A DNA stretch of 64,000 bases, taken from positions 483,501 to 547,500 of the forward strand of contig JAEMWC010000195.1 of assembly GCA_016490735.1 (NCBI GenBank), in the 5' to 3' direction. The stretch comes from Pachyseris speciosa. Lineage: Eukaryota; Cnidaria; Anthozoa; Scleractinia; Pachyseridae. Positions 32,943 through 42,576 of the stretch are shown in pieces. The notes under the pieces were generated by a model. The model ran no database searches, was not told the origin of the DNA, and was given only the letters and a program-made list of their open reading frames with translations. A program made the position numbers and the translations under genes. Positions within the stretch are counted from its first letter, which is position 1; every line of letters begins with the position of its first letter.

Positions 32943-34246
32943 ATGGACAAAGTGTAACCGGTGCACGCCCAGTGTGAGATGCACCTGAATGCAGGAGTGC
33001 AACTGTTCGACCTACCGGCTACAGACACTGCCCTTCGGGGCTGCCGTATGGTGCAAATAAAACACCCACAGCCTCGGGAATTCATCCTATGGAATTCATC
33101 ATGCCGTCGTTAGACGAATACGTGGACTTGGATGGCAGTGATTTCTATGTGCAATTGACTTTAAAAAAAGACAACGGTGGTAACATTGCCGATGGAGATA
33201 TGTTGAATCGCGTGCAAAATCTGGCCCACACGATTATCAAACAAATTACCGTCAAATGGTGTGTTCATTAGTTCCCAGACGGAAAACCATGTCAACAAAC
33301 CCTTTCTGAAGATGATTGTGAACAGCGATAGACAAGATGCCGAGACGGTGTTGAGGGTCCAAGGCTTTCAACCCAAAGGATTGGACCTGGTGACACTCTT
33401 CACGGCCAACAAGCTAGACTATACCGGACCACATGCCGCCTACACGCCTTTACCTGCCGCTCAGAAAGGCTCCATCAAGGTCATGGTTTCCTAGCAAGTA
33501 CCCTATCAAGGGGGCGTCGCCAGAACTCTGTTATTCAAATCCCACTCCGAATCCTTTCCCCCTGTCGTAGAAGTGGAGGTTGCTTCTTCTTCAATTCACC
33601 CAACGTTTTCCTAAATGGTCAAGGTCTGGCTGGACGTCTCACGGATGCTGATTTGAAGATTACGTTTCACGTTTGTCAACTCAAATTGGCCTATCCACTG
33701 TACAAGACTCTGGGAGATAAGCTACAAGAACATTACTACGCGAGGTACCCCTTGGTTTAATCAGAAATACGTACGTTCCCTCTACCGGCGGGTAGAATAG
33801 AGTGCCAAACAGAATGGTGGTGTTGTTGTTACACAGCAACTCCTACAACGGAGACGTGAAAAAAAAAACCAGCTGATCAACGGAGAAGAATACCTATTAA
33901 AGGGCCACCTTGGAGCTTAACGAAACGAACGGAGCCAAAGACATAGTCGGTTATTTTTTATTCGTGCGAGCTACGACGGCTTGGAGAGGAGGAAAACCCA
34001 GTTTGCTAGGCACTGAAGAATGGGGACAAAGCCAGATATGTACGCTGTACACGTTTGACAACGTGCCAAGCGGGAACGTTGACGCTCCCCTCCTCAACAC
34101 TCAGCAAGAAGGTTAATACCCGTCTCCAATTCCGTCTCAATGCTGGTTTGGGTCACGTGGTCACAGTGATGGTCAAGGGTGAATTCGAGAATGTGATGGA
34201 GATCACCAAAGACGGCTGTGTCTTGTACAACGCCTACGGTAATTAA
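32943..34246 (+). pseudogene. Polinton major capsid protein, frameshifted
   Basis: The double-jelly-roll capsid protein of Polintons. The N-terminal part reads LNAGVQLFDLPATDTALRG, then MEFIMPSLDEYVDLDGSDFY, the characteristic ExxxPGxxxYxDLxxxxLxV entry. Further blocks in shifting frames are TANKLDYTGPHAAYTPLPAA (33400-33470), ITFHVCQLKLAYPLYKTLGD (33655-33725), GYFLFVRATTAWRGGKPSLL and the C-terminal VMVKGEFENVMEITKDG. A 14-bp tandem duplication (GAATTCATCCTATG) at about 33078 causes the first shift. A stop follows four codons after the ATG at 32943. Not functional. Confidence 0.75.
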
Positions 34247-34287
34247 GGAGGAGGAGGAGGAATGGTCTACACTGTCACCTGGAAAAG

Positions 34288-34916
34288 ATGGATTTCGTAC
34301 CCACGACAGACCAACAGTTGCGTCATTTGGGCGAGGATGACTCCGATCTGGCACTCCACTTTGCCGGGGTGTTTCCCAGCGACCGATTACCTAACGATCC
34401 GTTACGAGACCGTCCACAAGGCTACATCGTGAACATGGACCCTCACGATCGACCCGGCAACCACGGGCTGGCCTTGTGGACCAATGGAGAATACGAGTGC
34501 ATGGTCATGGACAGCTTTGGGATGCCGTTGCAACAGTACGGAGGTTGCAACAGTACGGAGCCCCAGCGTTGGAAGAATGGTTGACCAAACATTGGTCGCG
34601 TATGAATCATCGCAGTTTGCAGGCCATCGACAGCGACAGTTGCGGAGCGTACGCCCTCATGTTTTTGGTGCATTTCAGTTTGGGTGGCATGTTGGACACG
34701 TTTTTGCAAATCTTAAGTCGGCACGATTACGTGAAGAACGATCATTGCGTGGCCCAATGGTCTCGACGGTTGGTGAAACGCGATCTGCAGTGGCATCGTT
34801 TGGAGAACGCGTTATTCCACCAGTCCAATACCATCCCCGAACGTTTGATGCGCATGATGATGAGTACGAGGATGAACACTGAGGATTACTATACAGCTTA
34901 TGGAGTTGCACGTTGA
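34288..34916 (+). pseudogene. Polinton adenain-like cysteine protease, one frameshift
   Basis: A C5-family maturation protease that would cleave capsid precursors. The first frame (34288-34584) has the catalytic His in GNHGLALW and the acidic residue in MDSFGMPLQQYG. The second frame (to 34916) has the catalytic Cys in DSDSCGAYALMFL. The only visible lesion is a perfect 17-bp tandem duplication (GTTGCAACAGTACGGAG) at about 34526-34559 that shifts the frame between the two halves. It lies directly after the capsid gene. Family is clear from the three catalytic blocks. Confidence 0.85.
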
Positions 34917-35141
34917 GAAAATTAAAGTGTTTCATTGTATGGAACTGAGTCTGCGTGTTTTTTCTAAACCTCCCACATGGATGCCAAATACCTTTTTACA
35001 GATTTCTATAAGCGTAGAGTATGTGTGACTCCTGTTGGGGAGGACCTGAGGGTGAAGGGCCTCGCCCGGTAGACTGGAACGCCCTGGACAGAAAAAGAAA
35101 TAGGTACCTATAGCTTTGCCTAGGGCGTCTCCTCATCATAG

Positions 35142-35198
35142 CCTCGTTGGTCTAATGGCCGTAGAAATTCAAGTTCGATTCCTGGACGGGGCCAGCAT
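35142..35198 (+). tRNA. tRNA-like pseudogene lacking the anticodon arm
   Basis: GCCTCGT and ACGGGGC pair as a 7-bp acceptor stem. TTGGTCTAATGGCCGTA is a Glu/Asp-type D arm and AAGTTCGATTCCTGG a degenerate T arm. The anticodon stem-loop is missing, so the whole is about 57 nt. It lies inside the Polinton between the protease and the next ORF. Confidence 0.45.
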
Positions 35199-35207
35199 TT
35201 TTTGGGC

Positions 35208-35215
35208 TATAAAAA
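35208..35215 (+). promoter_or_regulatory. TATA box before the 35262 ORF
   Basis: TATAAAAA preceded by GGGC lies 54 bases before the ATG at 35262. Confidence 0.4.
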
Positions 35216-35261
35216 CAGGAGTGTACCCTTGCAAGCGTATCATTTTCGCCCTACTCGTTGT

Positions 35262-35567
35262 GGCATGAGCACTTTTCCCGAGTGGAGAACGTTATTGAGA
35301 GAGTACGTCACGAGGAATAATCATCCCTCCATGACCATGGAAAGAGCGTATCGATGCAAGGCAAAGAAGATGCGCATAGAAAACTTTGTCCTAAAAAGGC
35401 CCGTGAAGATGGTCAAAAATACGTTATCTTTAGCAGAGTTGTTTCGTCGTTTACCTCGCCAGTCGAAAACAAGAAAGATTCGATTCACGGGACGAACGAC
35501 CCTGGCCTCCATGCTGCGTCAAATGAACCTCGGAAAGCTTAAAATCGACCATGTGTTGTGGCAGTAA
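35262..35567 (+). CDS. Unidentified intact basic ORF of the Polinton, 101 residues
   Basis: The frame opens MSTFPEWRTLLREYVTRNNH and ends GKLKIDHVLWQ. It can be extended upstream to 35202, but the TATA box at 35208 favours the inner ATG. It is rich in Arg and Lys and uninterrupted, unlike most of its neighbours. It sits between protease and ATPase. The C-terminus runs up to the ATPase start, so it may be the front of the ATPase gene or a separate core protein. I do not recognise a domain. Confidence 0.5.
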   Translation, partial: GMSTFPEWRTLLREYVTRNNHPSMTMERAYRCKAKKMRIENFVLKRPVKMVKNTLSLAELFRRLPRQSKTRKIRFTGRTTLASMLRQMNLGKLKIDHVLWQ

Positions 35568-36150
35568 GGCCATTTGCGCACGAACGTCGCTCCAACGTGT
35601 TGTTCCCAACACCCAGCAGTATTTTGTTGGTGGGTCCCTCGGGTTGTGGCAAGACGGTGTTTGTCACCAAATTGCTGCAAGACCTCACGCAGTATTTTCG
35701 AGACGCGATTCCTAACGTGCATTATTGTTATGGGGCATGGCAAGAGGGATTCCAGCTCTTGCGTCCGTTTTGGCTGCAGTTGAACGAGGGCATTCCCACG
35801 TCAGCGGATCTGAGCAAGTGGTTCGGTTCGAGGAAAAAGGCGAAAGGTGATTTTTTTGTATTAGATGATTTGATGCATGGATAAGGGAGGGAGCGACAAA
35901 CGCGTGTTGGATCTGATAACCGAAGAGTCTTATCATCAGAACATCACGTCAAGTGAAGACATGTTTCCGCCCGATAAGTACGCCAAGACCATTTCGCGCA
36001 ACAACCATTATATTGGCGAGTCGTGGTCGATGTCTTCCACACCGCAACGCAGCGTGCTTTAGGGTACGTGGTATTGTATTACCCACCTCTTAAAAGACGA
36101 AGGATACACTCGCACTCTTTGCCAACGCCGACTTGGGAGTCCTTAAAAAA
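35567..36150 (+). pseudogene. Polinton packaging ATPase (FtsK/HerA type), frameshifted
   Basis: This ATPase would pump element DNA into capsids. Walker A is GPSGCGKT in TPSSILLVGPSGCGKTVF (about 35620-35670). Walker B is DFFVLDDLM (35851-35877). Directly after Walker B the frame shifts and continues at 35877-36062 with GGSDKRVLDLITEESYHQNI, then FPPDKYAKTISRNNHYI. A further shift gives LGYVVLYYPPL. The order of motifs is that of the family. At least two frameshifts. Confidence 0.85.
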
Positions 36151-36199
36151 GGGCATCTCTTTCACCTTCGAGAGAGATTTGGCACGGGATAAACGTCGT

Positions 36200-36576
36200 C
36201 AGGAAGTGGAACGTCATAAGCCCATCATTCAAATGGCGTTCCATCAAGTGCACATCGTGTGTGGCCAATGGTCTTATTCCTACCACCCTTCCCAGAGGAT
36301 AAAAGAGACAGAGTTACGTTCGTGGCATCATTGCGTACAACATCATGGGAAAAGAGACAAGTCGACGACGACGAACCAACAAGACGCCCAAAAAAGGATG
36401 CCGAGGGCAACAAGGTGGTTTGTTTCCTCTCCTGTCTCTGTTGCCTGGGTCCATTGCCGCGGTAAAAGCGGCCGCCTTTGGGGCCGTAGGAGTTGCGGCA
36501 GTTACCTGACAAGAAGACCATGACGGAAAAGATCTTCAAGAAAATCATGCAAGCGAAGACCAAGCTAAACTTGTAA
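36200..36576 (+). pseudogene. Small Polinton ORF with hydrophobic stretch, broken
   Basis: Frames around 36259-36465 carry DDDEPTRRPKKDAEGNKVV, then hydrophobic Leu/Ala/Val-rich sequence in two frames and a Lys-rich tail ending at about 36576. AATAAA at 36594 follows. The position after the ATPase suggests a small structural protein. Function not recognised. Confidence 0.35.
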
Positions 36577-36754
36577 TGATGGAAAAGAAATGACAATAAA
36601 CCGAACAAATGCGACTACAAAAGCAAAAACAGTGTCTGTGTCTTTCATGACGAAATAGAATCCCTCCTGAGGTGACGCGATCCCCATCGGCATATGGTTG
36701 GTCCTCACAACAAATCATGATGGCTCTTACAATGACGTGAGGCGCGTATGTGAT

Positions 36755-36875
36755 GCTAATTTGGGTGATGGGGAGTACCCCTTTTGTATCACGTTACAAT
36801 AAAGGGGACGGTGATTGGGGCAATGGGGTATCCCCTTTTTGTATCACGTTACTAAAAACGGGGGCGGTGATTCGT
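36755..36875. repeat. Two-copy tandem repeat, ~55-bp period
   Basis: ATGGGGAGTACCCCTTTTGT then ATCACGTTAC is repeated as ATGGGGTATCCCC then TTTTTGTATCACGTTAC. A third partial copy (GGGGATGGGGAGTACC) lies near 36962. It is in the spacer between Polinton ORFs. Confidence 0.65.
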
Positions 36876-37113
36876 CACGCAGTGGCTATAATTTCGAGAC
36901 CCTCGCGAGCCTTCTTCACTTTAACACTCCCCTTCAACGCGAAACACATATGAAATCAGGGGGGATGGGGAGTACCTCCATCCTTTCAGGAATATATCAC
37001 GTGAGCAACCGCTTGTCTATAGAAGAGGTCAACCGACTCAACCAACCCACTTGTATCTTCGGGAGCGTCAAGTGTAGTCCAGACTTTTGTCCGTCCAACC
37101 GTTTCGAATCCAA

Positions 37114-37404
37114 GATGGCTTCTCCCTCATACCAACCTTCCACCGGCGGGTTGTCGTTGGAGGAGCAACGTGCCCTCTTACGAGAGCAAAGAGGGGAAGA
37201 CTTGATCGAAAGTAACGACGAAGAAGGGAAGAGTCTCATGGCCGCTCTACCAGACGTCAATTCAAATGAAGTAAGTGCCTGATTGTAATCATGTTTTCTC
37301 CGGGTTCCCATAAAGACTTTTTTCCCCTTTCATTCCAGTCCAATCACAAAGATGTATTCCGATCCCTATTTGGCCTTAGACGGAAAATCAAGAAAAACGT
37401 CCTC
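37114..37404 (+). CDS. Spliced small Polinton ORF (intron 37271-37338)
   Basis: The first exon encodes MASPSYQPSTGGLSLEEQRA and continues as a Glu-rich frame to 37270. A canonical donor GTAAGT is followed 68 bases later by a pyrimidine-rich tract and the acceptor TTCCAG. Joining is phase 0 and extends the frame by about 22 residues (SNHKDVFRSLFGLRRKIKKN) to a stop at about 37404. The second exon overlaps the start of the zinc-finger ORF in another frame. The start may be further upstream (frame open from 36815). No known domain. The splice is inferred from sequence only. Confidence 0.4.
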
Positions 37405-37609
37405 TAGTCGTTGGTCTTTCAAGGATTACTTATGTGACCTTTGTGGGGCGACTTTCACCCAACCACATTCCTTAAACACCCATCGCAAGTACAGATGCGC
37501 AAGAAACCTCCCAAGAGTGCCTGCAACAAAAGTCTGCTGTCCTTTGTGCGGCAAACGAATGTCGGAAAAAAGTTTGTATCGTCACCGCCGCATTTGTAAC
37601 AGGTTATAA
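37352..37609 (+). CDS. Two-finger C2HC zinc-finger protein, 85 residues
   Basis: Residues about 30-80 carry CX2CX12HX4C (CDLCGATFTQPHSLNTH...C) and CX2CX11HX3C (CPLCGKRMSEKSLYRHRRIC). The frame is complete and uninterrupted, starting MYSDPYLALDGK. AATAAA lies at 37624. It sits between the ATPase region and polymerase B. Its role could be nucleic-acid binding. One of the few intact frames in the element. Confidence 0.6.
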   Translation: MYSDPYLALDGKSRKTSSSRWSFKDYLCDLCGATFTQPHSLNTHRKYRCARNLPRVPATKVCCPLCGKRMSEKSLYRHRRICNRL

Positions 37610-37624
37610 AGAAAACAAAATGTA

Positions 37625-38160
37625 ATAAAACTCAGGCAGAATGTGTGATTTGTATTCTCACCGATGCATTTGCAACATGTATTTCGGCGAATGATAAATA
37701 ATGATGATACCTTGTCGCTGAAGCTGCCAACGCTCCCGAAAGATTTGGTGTAAGACTGTGGAATGAGATACCTTGTCATATAACAGATTTGCCGAAGGAA
37801 ACATTTAAAAAGATCCTCCGTCAATTACTTTTTTATATTTTGGGAAAAGAAGATAACTACACTGAAATACCAGCGATTATTAAAAAAGTAGGATTAATTA
37901 AATAGCTCTATTTATATATTTAACCCTGCTTCACTTATTTATTTTCTCACTTTTCGTGCAGAGTTAGAACTCTTTTTAGCATATCTTCCTGTTTTTCAGT
38001 TTAGTTTTAGTCGTCCTTCTTTGTGTTACCTTTTTGTTATTTCTCTTAGCTTTGGTGGTTTTGTCCCCCCCCCCCCCCACCCCGATTAGCGTTGTAGCTA
38101 TTTGCGCGACAAACTATTGGTTTAATGTTGTTGTAAAGAACGTGTAATAAAGTTGTTTGT
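37625..38160 (+). mobile_element. Non-LTR retrotransposon 3' end inserted before PolB
   Basis: The frame ending TAG at 37905 reads RFGVRLWNEIPCHITDLPKE, then TFKKILRQLLFYILGKEDNY, the typical CR1/L2-type RT tail (W N xxP ... FKKxL). About 250 bases of AT-rich 3' UTR follow, with a C run near 38070. It separates the zinc-finger ORF from the polymerase. Confidence 0.6.
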
Positions 38161-38174
38161 TGTTGTTTACGTAG

Positions 38175-41100
38175 TTGGGTGGAGGGAGCGAATCCGCTGA
38201 CAGCCAACGTGTTCGCATCATGTTTCGACTCGATCCCGTGGTGGACCAATGGAGAAAAACGTTTGGGGTTCGTGGGTCCATGTTCGGTGCGCTGGTCCAC
38301 GGTGTGGAGAGGGTCCTACGTGACTTGGCGGACCAGGTAGACATTGCCGACCGCGACCGGATCTACTTCAATTTGACCAGTAATCGTTTGACCAACAGTT
38401 ACAGTTATCAGGGGTTTCCAGCGGGTGAATGGTTACAACAACAACAACAACAACAATCTTTATTATTTACACCTTTTCTTACATGGGAGTAGATTGCACA
38501 ACAGCCGTATTTTTGCATTGGTTGAATGGGAGGTCTCGTCAAGTGAAAGGTCTGGACGAGAGTGAAAACGTAGAGTGAGACTGGGGAGAGACGCTAAAAA
38601 TACGGACTGTCCTCTTTGCATATACTAAATTCGTCGCGAATTTCCCGTTCCTCTAGCAACGGGAAATTCCCATTGGCTGAATTATGACGTTAGTTGTCAA
38701 GTCATGTCTATAAAACCTCATCAGAGATCAGCTTTGACTTATTTATCAGCTGTTTGTTTTGGCGAAGAACAATTCAAGAAATACAGCTTCTTCAGTAGAA
38801 CGGCCGACAATCATTGCCATCTGCCCGATGAAAAACATGAAAGAGGACTTTCATCTCGAAGCCCACGTATCGTTTGGAGTCTGAGGGCACGAAAAACTCT
38901 CCCGAGTGGCGCTGGCTCCGTCGTTGTACGATTACAAAATCGTACTGGTGGACGTCAACCCAGCCTACTTCTGCACGGCCTTTGGTCAGGGCGACTAACT
39001 CTTGGGCATTCTCCATGAGGATGGTCACTAAGATGCTTTGACTCGTTTGCCCGGGTTCTTCTGCCGACGTTACTTCTGTTCCCGTTGTTTTCAACCGTAC
39101 GAACACGCGGGAGAGTATTCTTGCCCCAACAACGCTGCCAATCACTGCGGGGCATTTCTCCAAGAGGGGTATCCAGACCATGCAGAGATGTCTTCCCACC
39201 CTGGGGAGCATTCAATGCCATCGTCAATTCTACGGGAAGAGCTGCATGGCGCCTCGAAAAGAAAAAACGTTTCGATGGGAAACCCGCAGGTCCCAACAAA
39301 CCTTCCGTGTGCACCAATCGACGTCTTTGTAGCAATTGCCGAAAATTGCTACGGGGTCAAAAAGAGATCAACGAACACTTGTGCGGTCACGCCACCTGCA
39401 ACTTATGCAAAGAGTACGTGAATGTAAGTGAACACAAATGTTTCATCCAATGAGATCCACCCCGCAGCAATTGAAAGAGGAGAGGAAAAACGAAAATTGA
39501 AAGCGATGTGGCGCTGCGGCTGGGTTGCAAACCCTCCGAGTTAATGTCCCCGAGCACGCCTTGGACGTCGATTCGGTGGACGAGAAGAAAGAACCGCTGC
39601 ATTCTTCTCCGACATCGAGAGTACTCAGATAGCCCTGCGTTACGTGCCCAATTTGGGTGTGGCCGAGACGGAACACGACCACAATCCCGTGCGTTTCCGT
39701 GGGGAGTCCTGCATACGAGATTTCTTGGAGTGGCTCGACACTCTTACCGAGGAGGACACGGGTCCCCTGACCGTCCTTGCCAATATCTTTCAGGGCTACG
39801 ACAGTTATCCGGTTGAATTATCCGCGGAATGGTAGCAAGGTACTGGAATTGACGGTGGGAGTCATACGTTTCATCGATTCCCTGTCCTTCTTTCAGATGC
39901 CATTGGCGGCGTTCACCAAAACGTTTGGGTTGACTGAACTAAAGAAGGGATATTCTCCCCATCTTTTCAACACGCCGGATCACCAGGACTACGTGGGTAC
40001 CATACCGGAAAAACAACACTACATGCCCGAGAGTCGCGAGTTCGAGGCGTGGCACGCCGCCCGCGTGGCCGAGGGGTACGAGTTCGACTTCCGAGAGGAT
40101 TTGAGAACCTGTCGCGATGTTGGACGTCAAACTATTGAAACAGGGGTGTCTCAGTTTCAAATGGGGGTTTGAACAGTTAGCCCACTTCAACCCTTTCGAG
40201 CGGACGACAATCGCCTCCACCTTAAATCGCGACCTACGGATGAACCGTTTGGAGGAAAAAACCATCGCCGACCATGGAATGGTTGCTGTGGCACTAGCAC
40301 CGTCTGCGGCAAGCAGAGTGGAATCCTCTCGCAGAGGAGGGTCGAACGGAGCACGACGACATGGCCCTGGCCTACCCGGCCGCCATGCATCGGCACCACC
40401 CGCTGCACCGACAACGCATCCAACACGCTAGGAATGGGGGAGAGTACCGCCTCGTTAGGATGCGCCATACCGTCGACAGGCACGACGCCAACACGAACAC
40501 CGTCTACGAGTTCCAGTGATGTTTCTGGCACAGGTGGGGCACGTATGACCCCCAAAGCCAAGAGGAATACCCTTGTCTCTTAGGCAGAAACATGGACGCC
40601 GTCACAGAAGAAGTCGATCGAAAGCGCGAATTGTTAACGGCTCGTGGTTACAACGTGGTGACGACCTGGGAGTGTAAATGGAACGCTCTCAAACGCTCCG
40701 ACCCTAACATGGGCCAATTTTTGGTCAGGTTAGACCTCCAGGACTCTTTGGACCCACGCGACGCTTTCTTCACCGTCCTCCCACCGGCAGAGTTGTACCA
40801 TCCTGCCCTTCCGTACCGCACAGGGGACAAATTAACCTTTCCTCTATGTCGCAAGTGTGTGGAATCGGACATTGACCAAACGCTCCACGACAAGACTCAT
40901 TTGTGCTACCACAAGGACCACAATCGGGCTCTCACGGGAACTTGGTGAACCCCGGAACTAGGAAAAGGCCGTCGAACAAGGGTAAACCATTCTCGTCACA
41001 AAGTCTGGCACTTTGCCGAGTATCGGATAGGTCCCTTCAAGGACTATGTCAACACCTGGCTAAAACTCAAGACCGAAGCCAGTGGTTGCCCAGCTGGATG

Positions 41101-41976
41101 CGATACTGTGCAGCAGCAACAAGCCTACATCGCTACCTTTCAAGCTCACGAGGGGATGCAGTTGGAGTACGACAAAATCGAACACAACCCAGGGCTTCGC
41201 TCATTGGCCAAGATGATGTTGAACTCCATGTGGGGCAAATTCGGACAATGCCCGATCGAAGTTTATCGACCCTCGGACGTTCACCGCCATTTTGGACAGC
41301 GACCAGAACAACATCCGATATGTCAGTCCCCTCTCGGAAGAGCGAGTGGAGGTCCACCACAAGATGAAACAGAGCTGTGAGAGTCTCTCTCCCAACTGGA
41401 ATATTTTCGTGGCCGCTTTCACCACCTGCTGGGCGCGCCTACGGCTGTACGAAGCCTTGGAATTGTTGGAGGAATGCGTGCTCTTCTTTGACACGGAGTC
41501 GGTTGTCTACCTCCGTAGGCCCGACGAGCCAGATCCAGTGGTCGGGGAAGATTTGGGTGATTTCAAGGATGAATTGGAAGGCGGTGATCACATCGTAGAG
41601 TTTTGTTCCGGTGGCCCCAAGAACTACGGCTACCAAATCAAGTTGGGCAAACCATTTGCAAAGTATGGGGATTCTCGTTCAACACGGAAGGAGCCGCTCA
41701 ACTCAAGTACCAAGTGTTGAATGAGAACACGTTGGACTAACCGCTCGACCCCCTATCCGAGACTCGCATGAGTCGCATCACTCAAACCCACAGCATTCAT
41801 CACGACGCCAAACGCTTTAGTGGTTCACCTTGTCCACCCGAACCACTCACAAGGACTCTCGTCTGGTGTTCACCAAACGCGTGGTCGATGTGGACAATTC
41901 CAAAACCTATCCGTACGGCTACACAGGCGCCACCAACCAGAACCAGGACAATCTTGTCACCCTCGTGGAATTGTAA
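38175..41976 (+). pseudogene. Polinton protein-primed DNA polymerase B, heavily broken
   Basis: This replicates the element. The N-terminal part starts at about 38219 (MFRLDPVVDQWRKTFGVRGS, later DRIYFNLTSNRL). Zinc-rich segments follow (YFCSRCFQPYEHAGEYSCPN; CGHATCNLCKEYVNVSEHKC at about 39390-39450). The exonuclease domain keeps FFSDIE (39600), FQGYDSYPV (39790) and FIDSLSFFQMPL (39870). LKQGCLSFKWGFEQLAHFNP lies near 40130 and NTNTVYEFQ near 40500. Motif B survives as KMMLNSMWGKFGQ (41208-41250). Motif C reads FFDTESV instead of the usual YFDTDSV. Sequence jumps from DPRDAFF straight to TVLPPAELYHP, so the segment with motif A is deleted. The C-terminal FTKRVVDVDNSKTYPYGYTG is near 41870-41930 and the stop is TAA at 41974. 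I count more than eight frame changes. Confidence 0.9.
38441..38790. other. Non-homologous segment interrupting polymerase B
   Basis: After GFPAGEW the frame enters an ACA-repeat and AT-rich sequence with no polymerase similarity. Polymerase sequence resumes near 38790. It contains a TATA-like TATAAAA at 38709 and an inverted pair TTTCCCGTT / AACGGGAAA near 38640-38668. Probably an insertion that replaced part of the gene. Confidence 0.45.
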
Positions 41977-42030
41977 CAAGGGAAGATCGACACCAGGTCA
42001 AACTCCCACGACTCGTTTGTAAACAAAGGT

Positions 42031-42576
42031 TTTGTTTCCTCGTTAATTTTGTTTTCCGCTATTTTTTGCGTCTGTTTTGTCTTACTTCCGGTTCAGAGAT
42101 CACTTCCAGTGGGCGGGGTCTCTTTGACTGATGACGTGACGCCTTGTCATTGGTTCAATTCTTGACAGTCTTACTGTCTGAATCACATCATACTACTACT
42201 ATTTGCACTCGGTTACTTGGTAACGTTTGGGGATCCGATGAGAGAGATTGGCGCTTTGAACATGTGCTCTCTATGCTTTCTCCCCGAAAAATGCACGCCA
42301 CACCCATAGAGAAAGCGTTATTTGGAGGCGGTAGACTGATATTTTTTCCGGAAATGATCATTTGCGATTTTGTTTGTAACTGCTGAAAGAGTTGACTGCG
42401 GTCCACTACAGATTAAATGCTGTATGAGAGGTTCGAATTTTCCGAGCGCCTTCAATTCCGTCCCCCTTGTTGGTTACGCTTATACTCCTAGCTAGATGCA
42501 GCGCTGATTCGGGGAATATAACTAAAACACAAGTAAGGTACAACATTGTCTAATTTAGTTTCCTGGATAACAGCTC
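42031..42576. other. Spacer right of the Polinton
   Basis: No gene recognised. If the Polinton still had a right terminal inverted repeat it would lie here, but I could not match it to 25.8-27.8 kb. Confidence 0.4.

Larger units (their letters stand above)
26599..42030 (+). mobile_element. Degraded Polinton/Maverick element, ~15.4 kb including insertions
   Basis: Family hallmarks occur in one orientation: retroviral-type integrase (27870), capsid proteins (31.5-34.2 kb), adenain-like protease (34288), FtsK/HerA-type packaging ATPase (35567) and protein-primed DNA polymerase B (38175-41976). Polintons are self-synthesising transposons related to viruses. GC content is visibly higher than in the flanks. 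Almost every gene is broken by frameshifts or stops, so the element is inactive. I could not find its terminal inverted repeats or 6-bp target duplication, so both limits are approximate. Confidence 0.85.

Noticed and set aside
36225..36608. 127-codon minus-strand ORF
   Set aside because: It overlaps a plus-strand Polinton ORF region and has no independent support.
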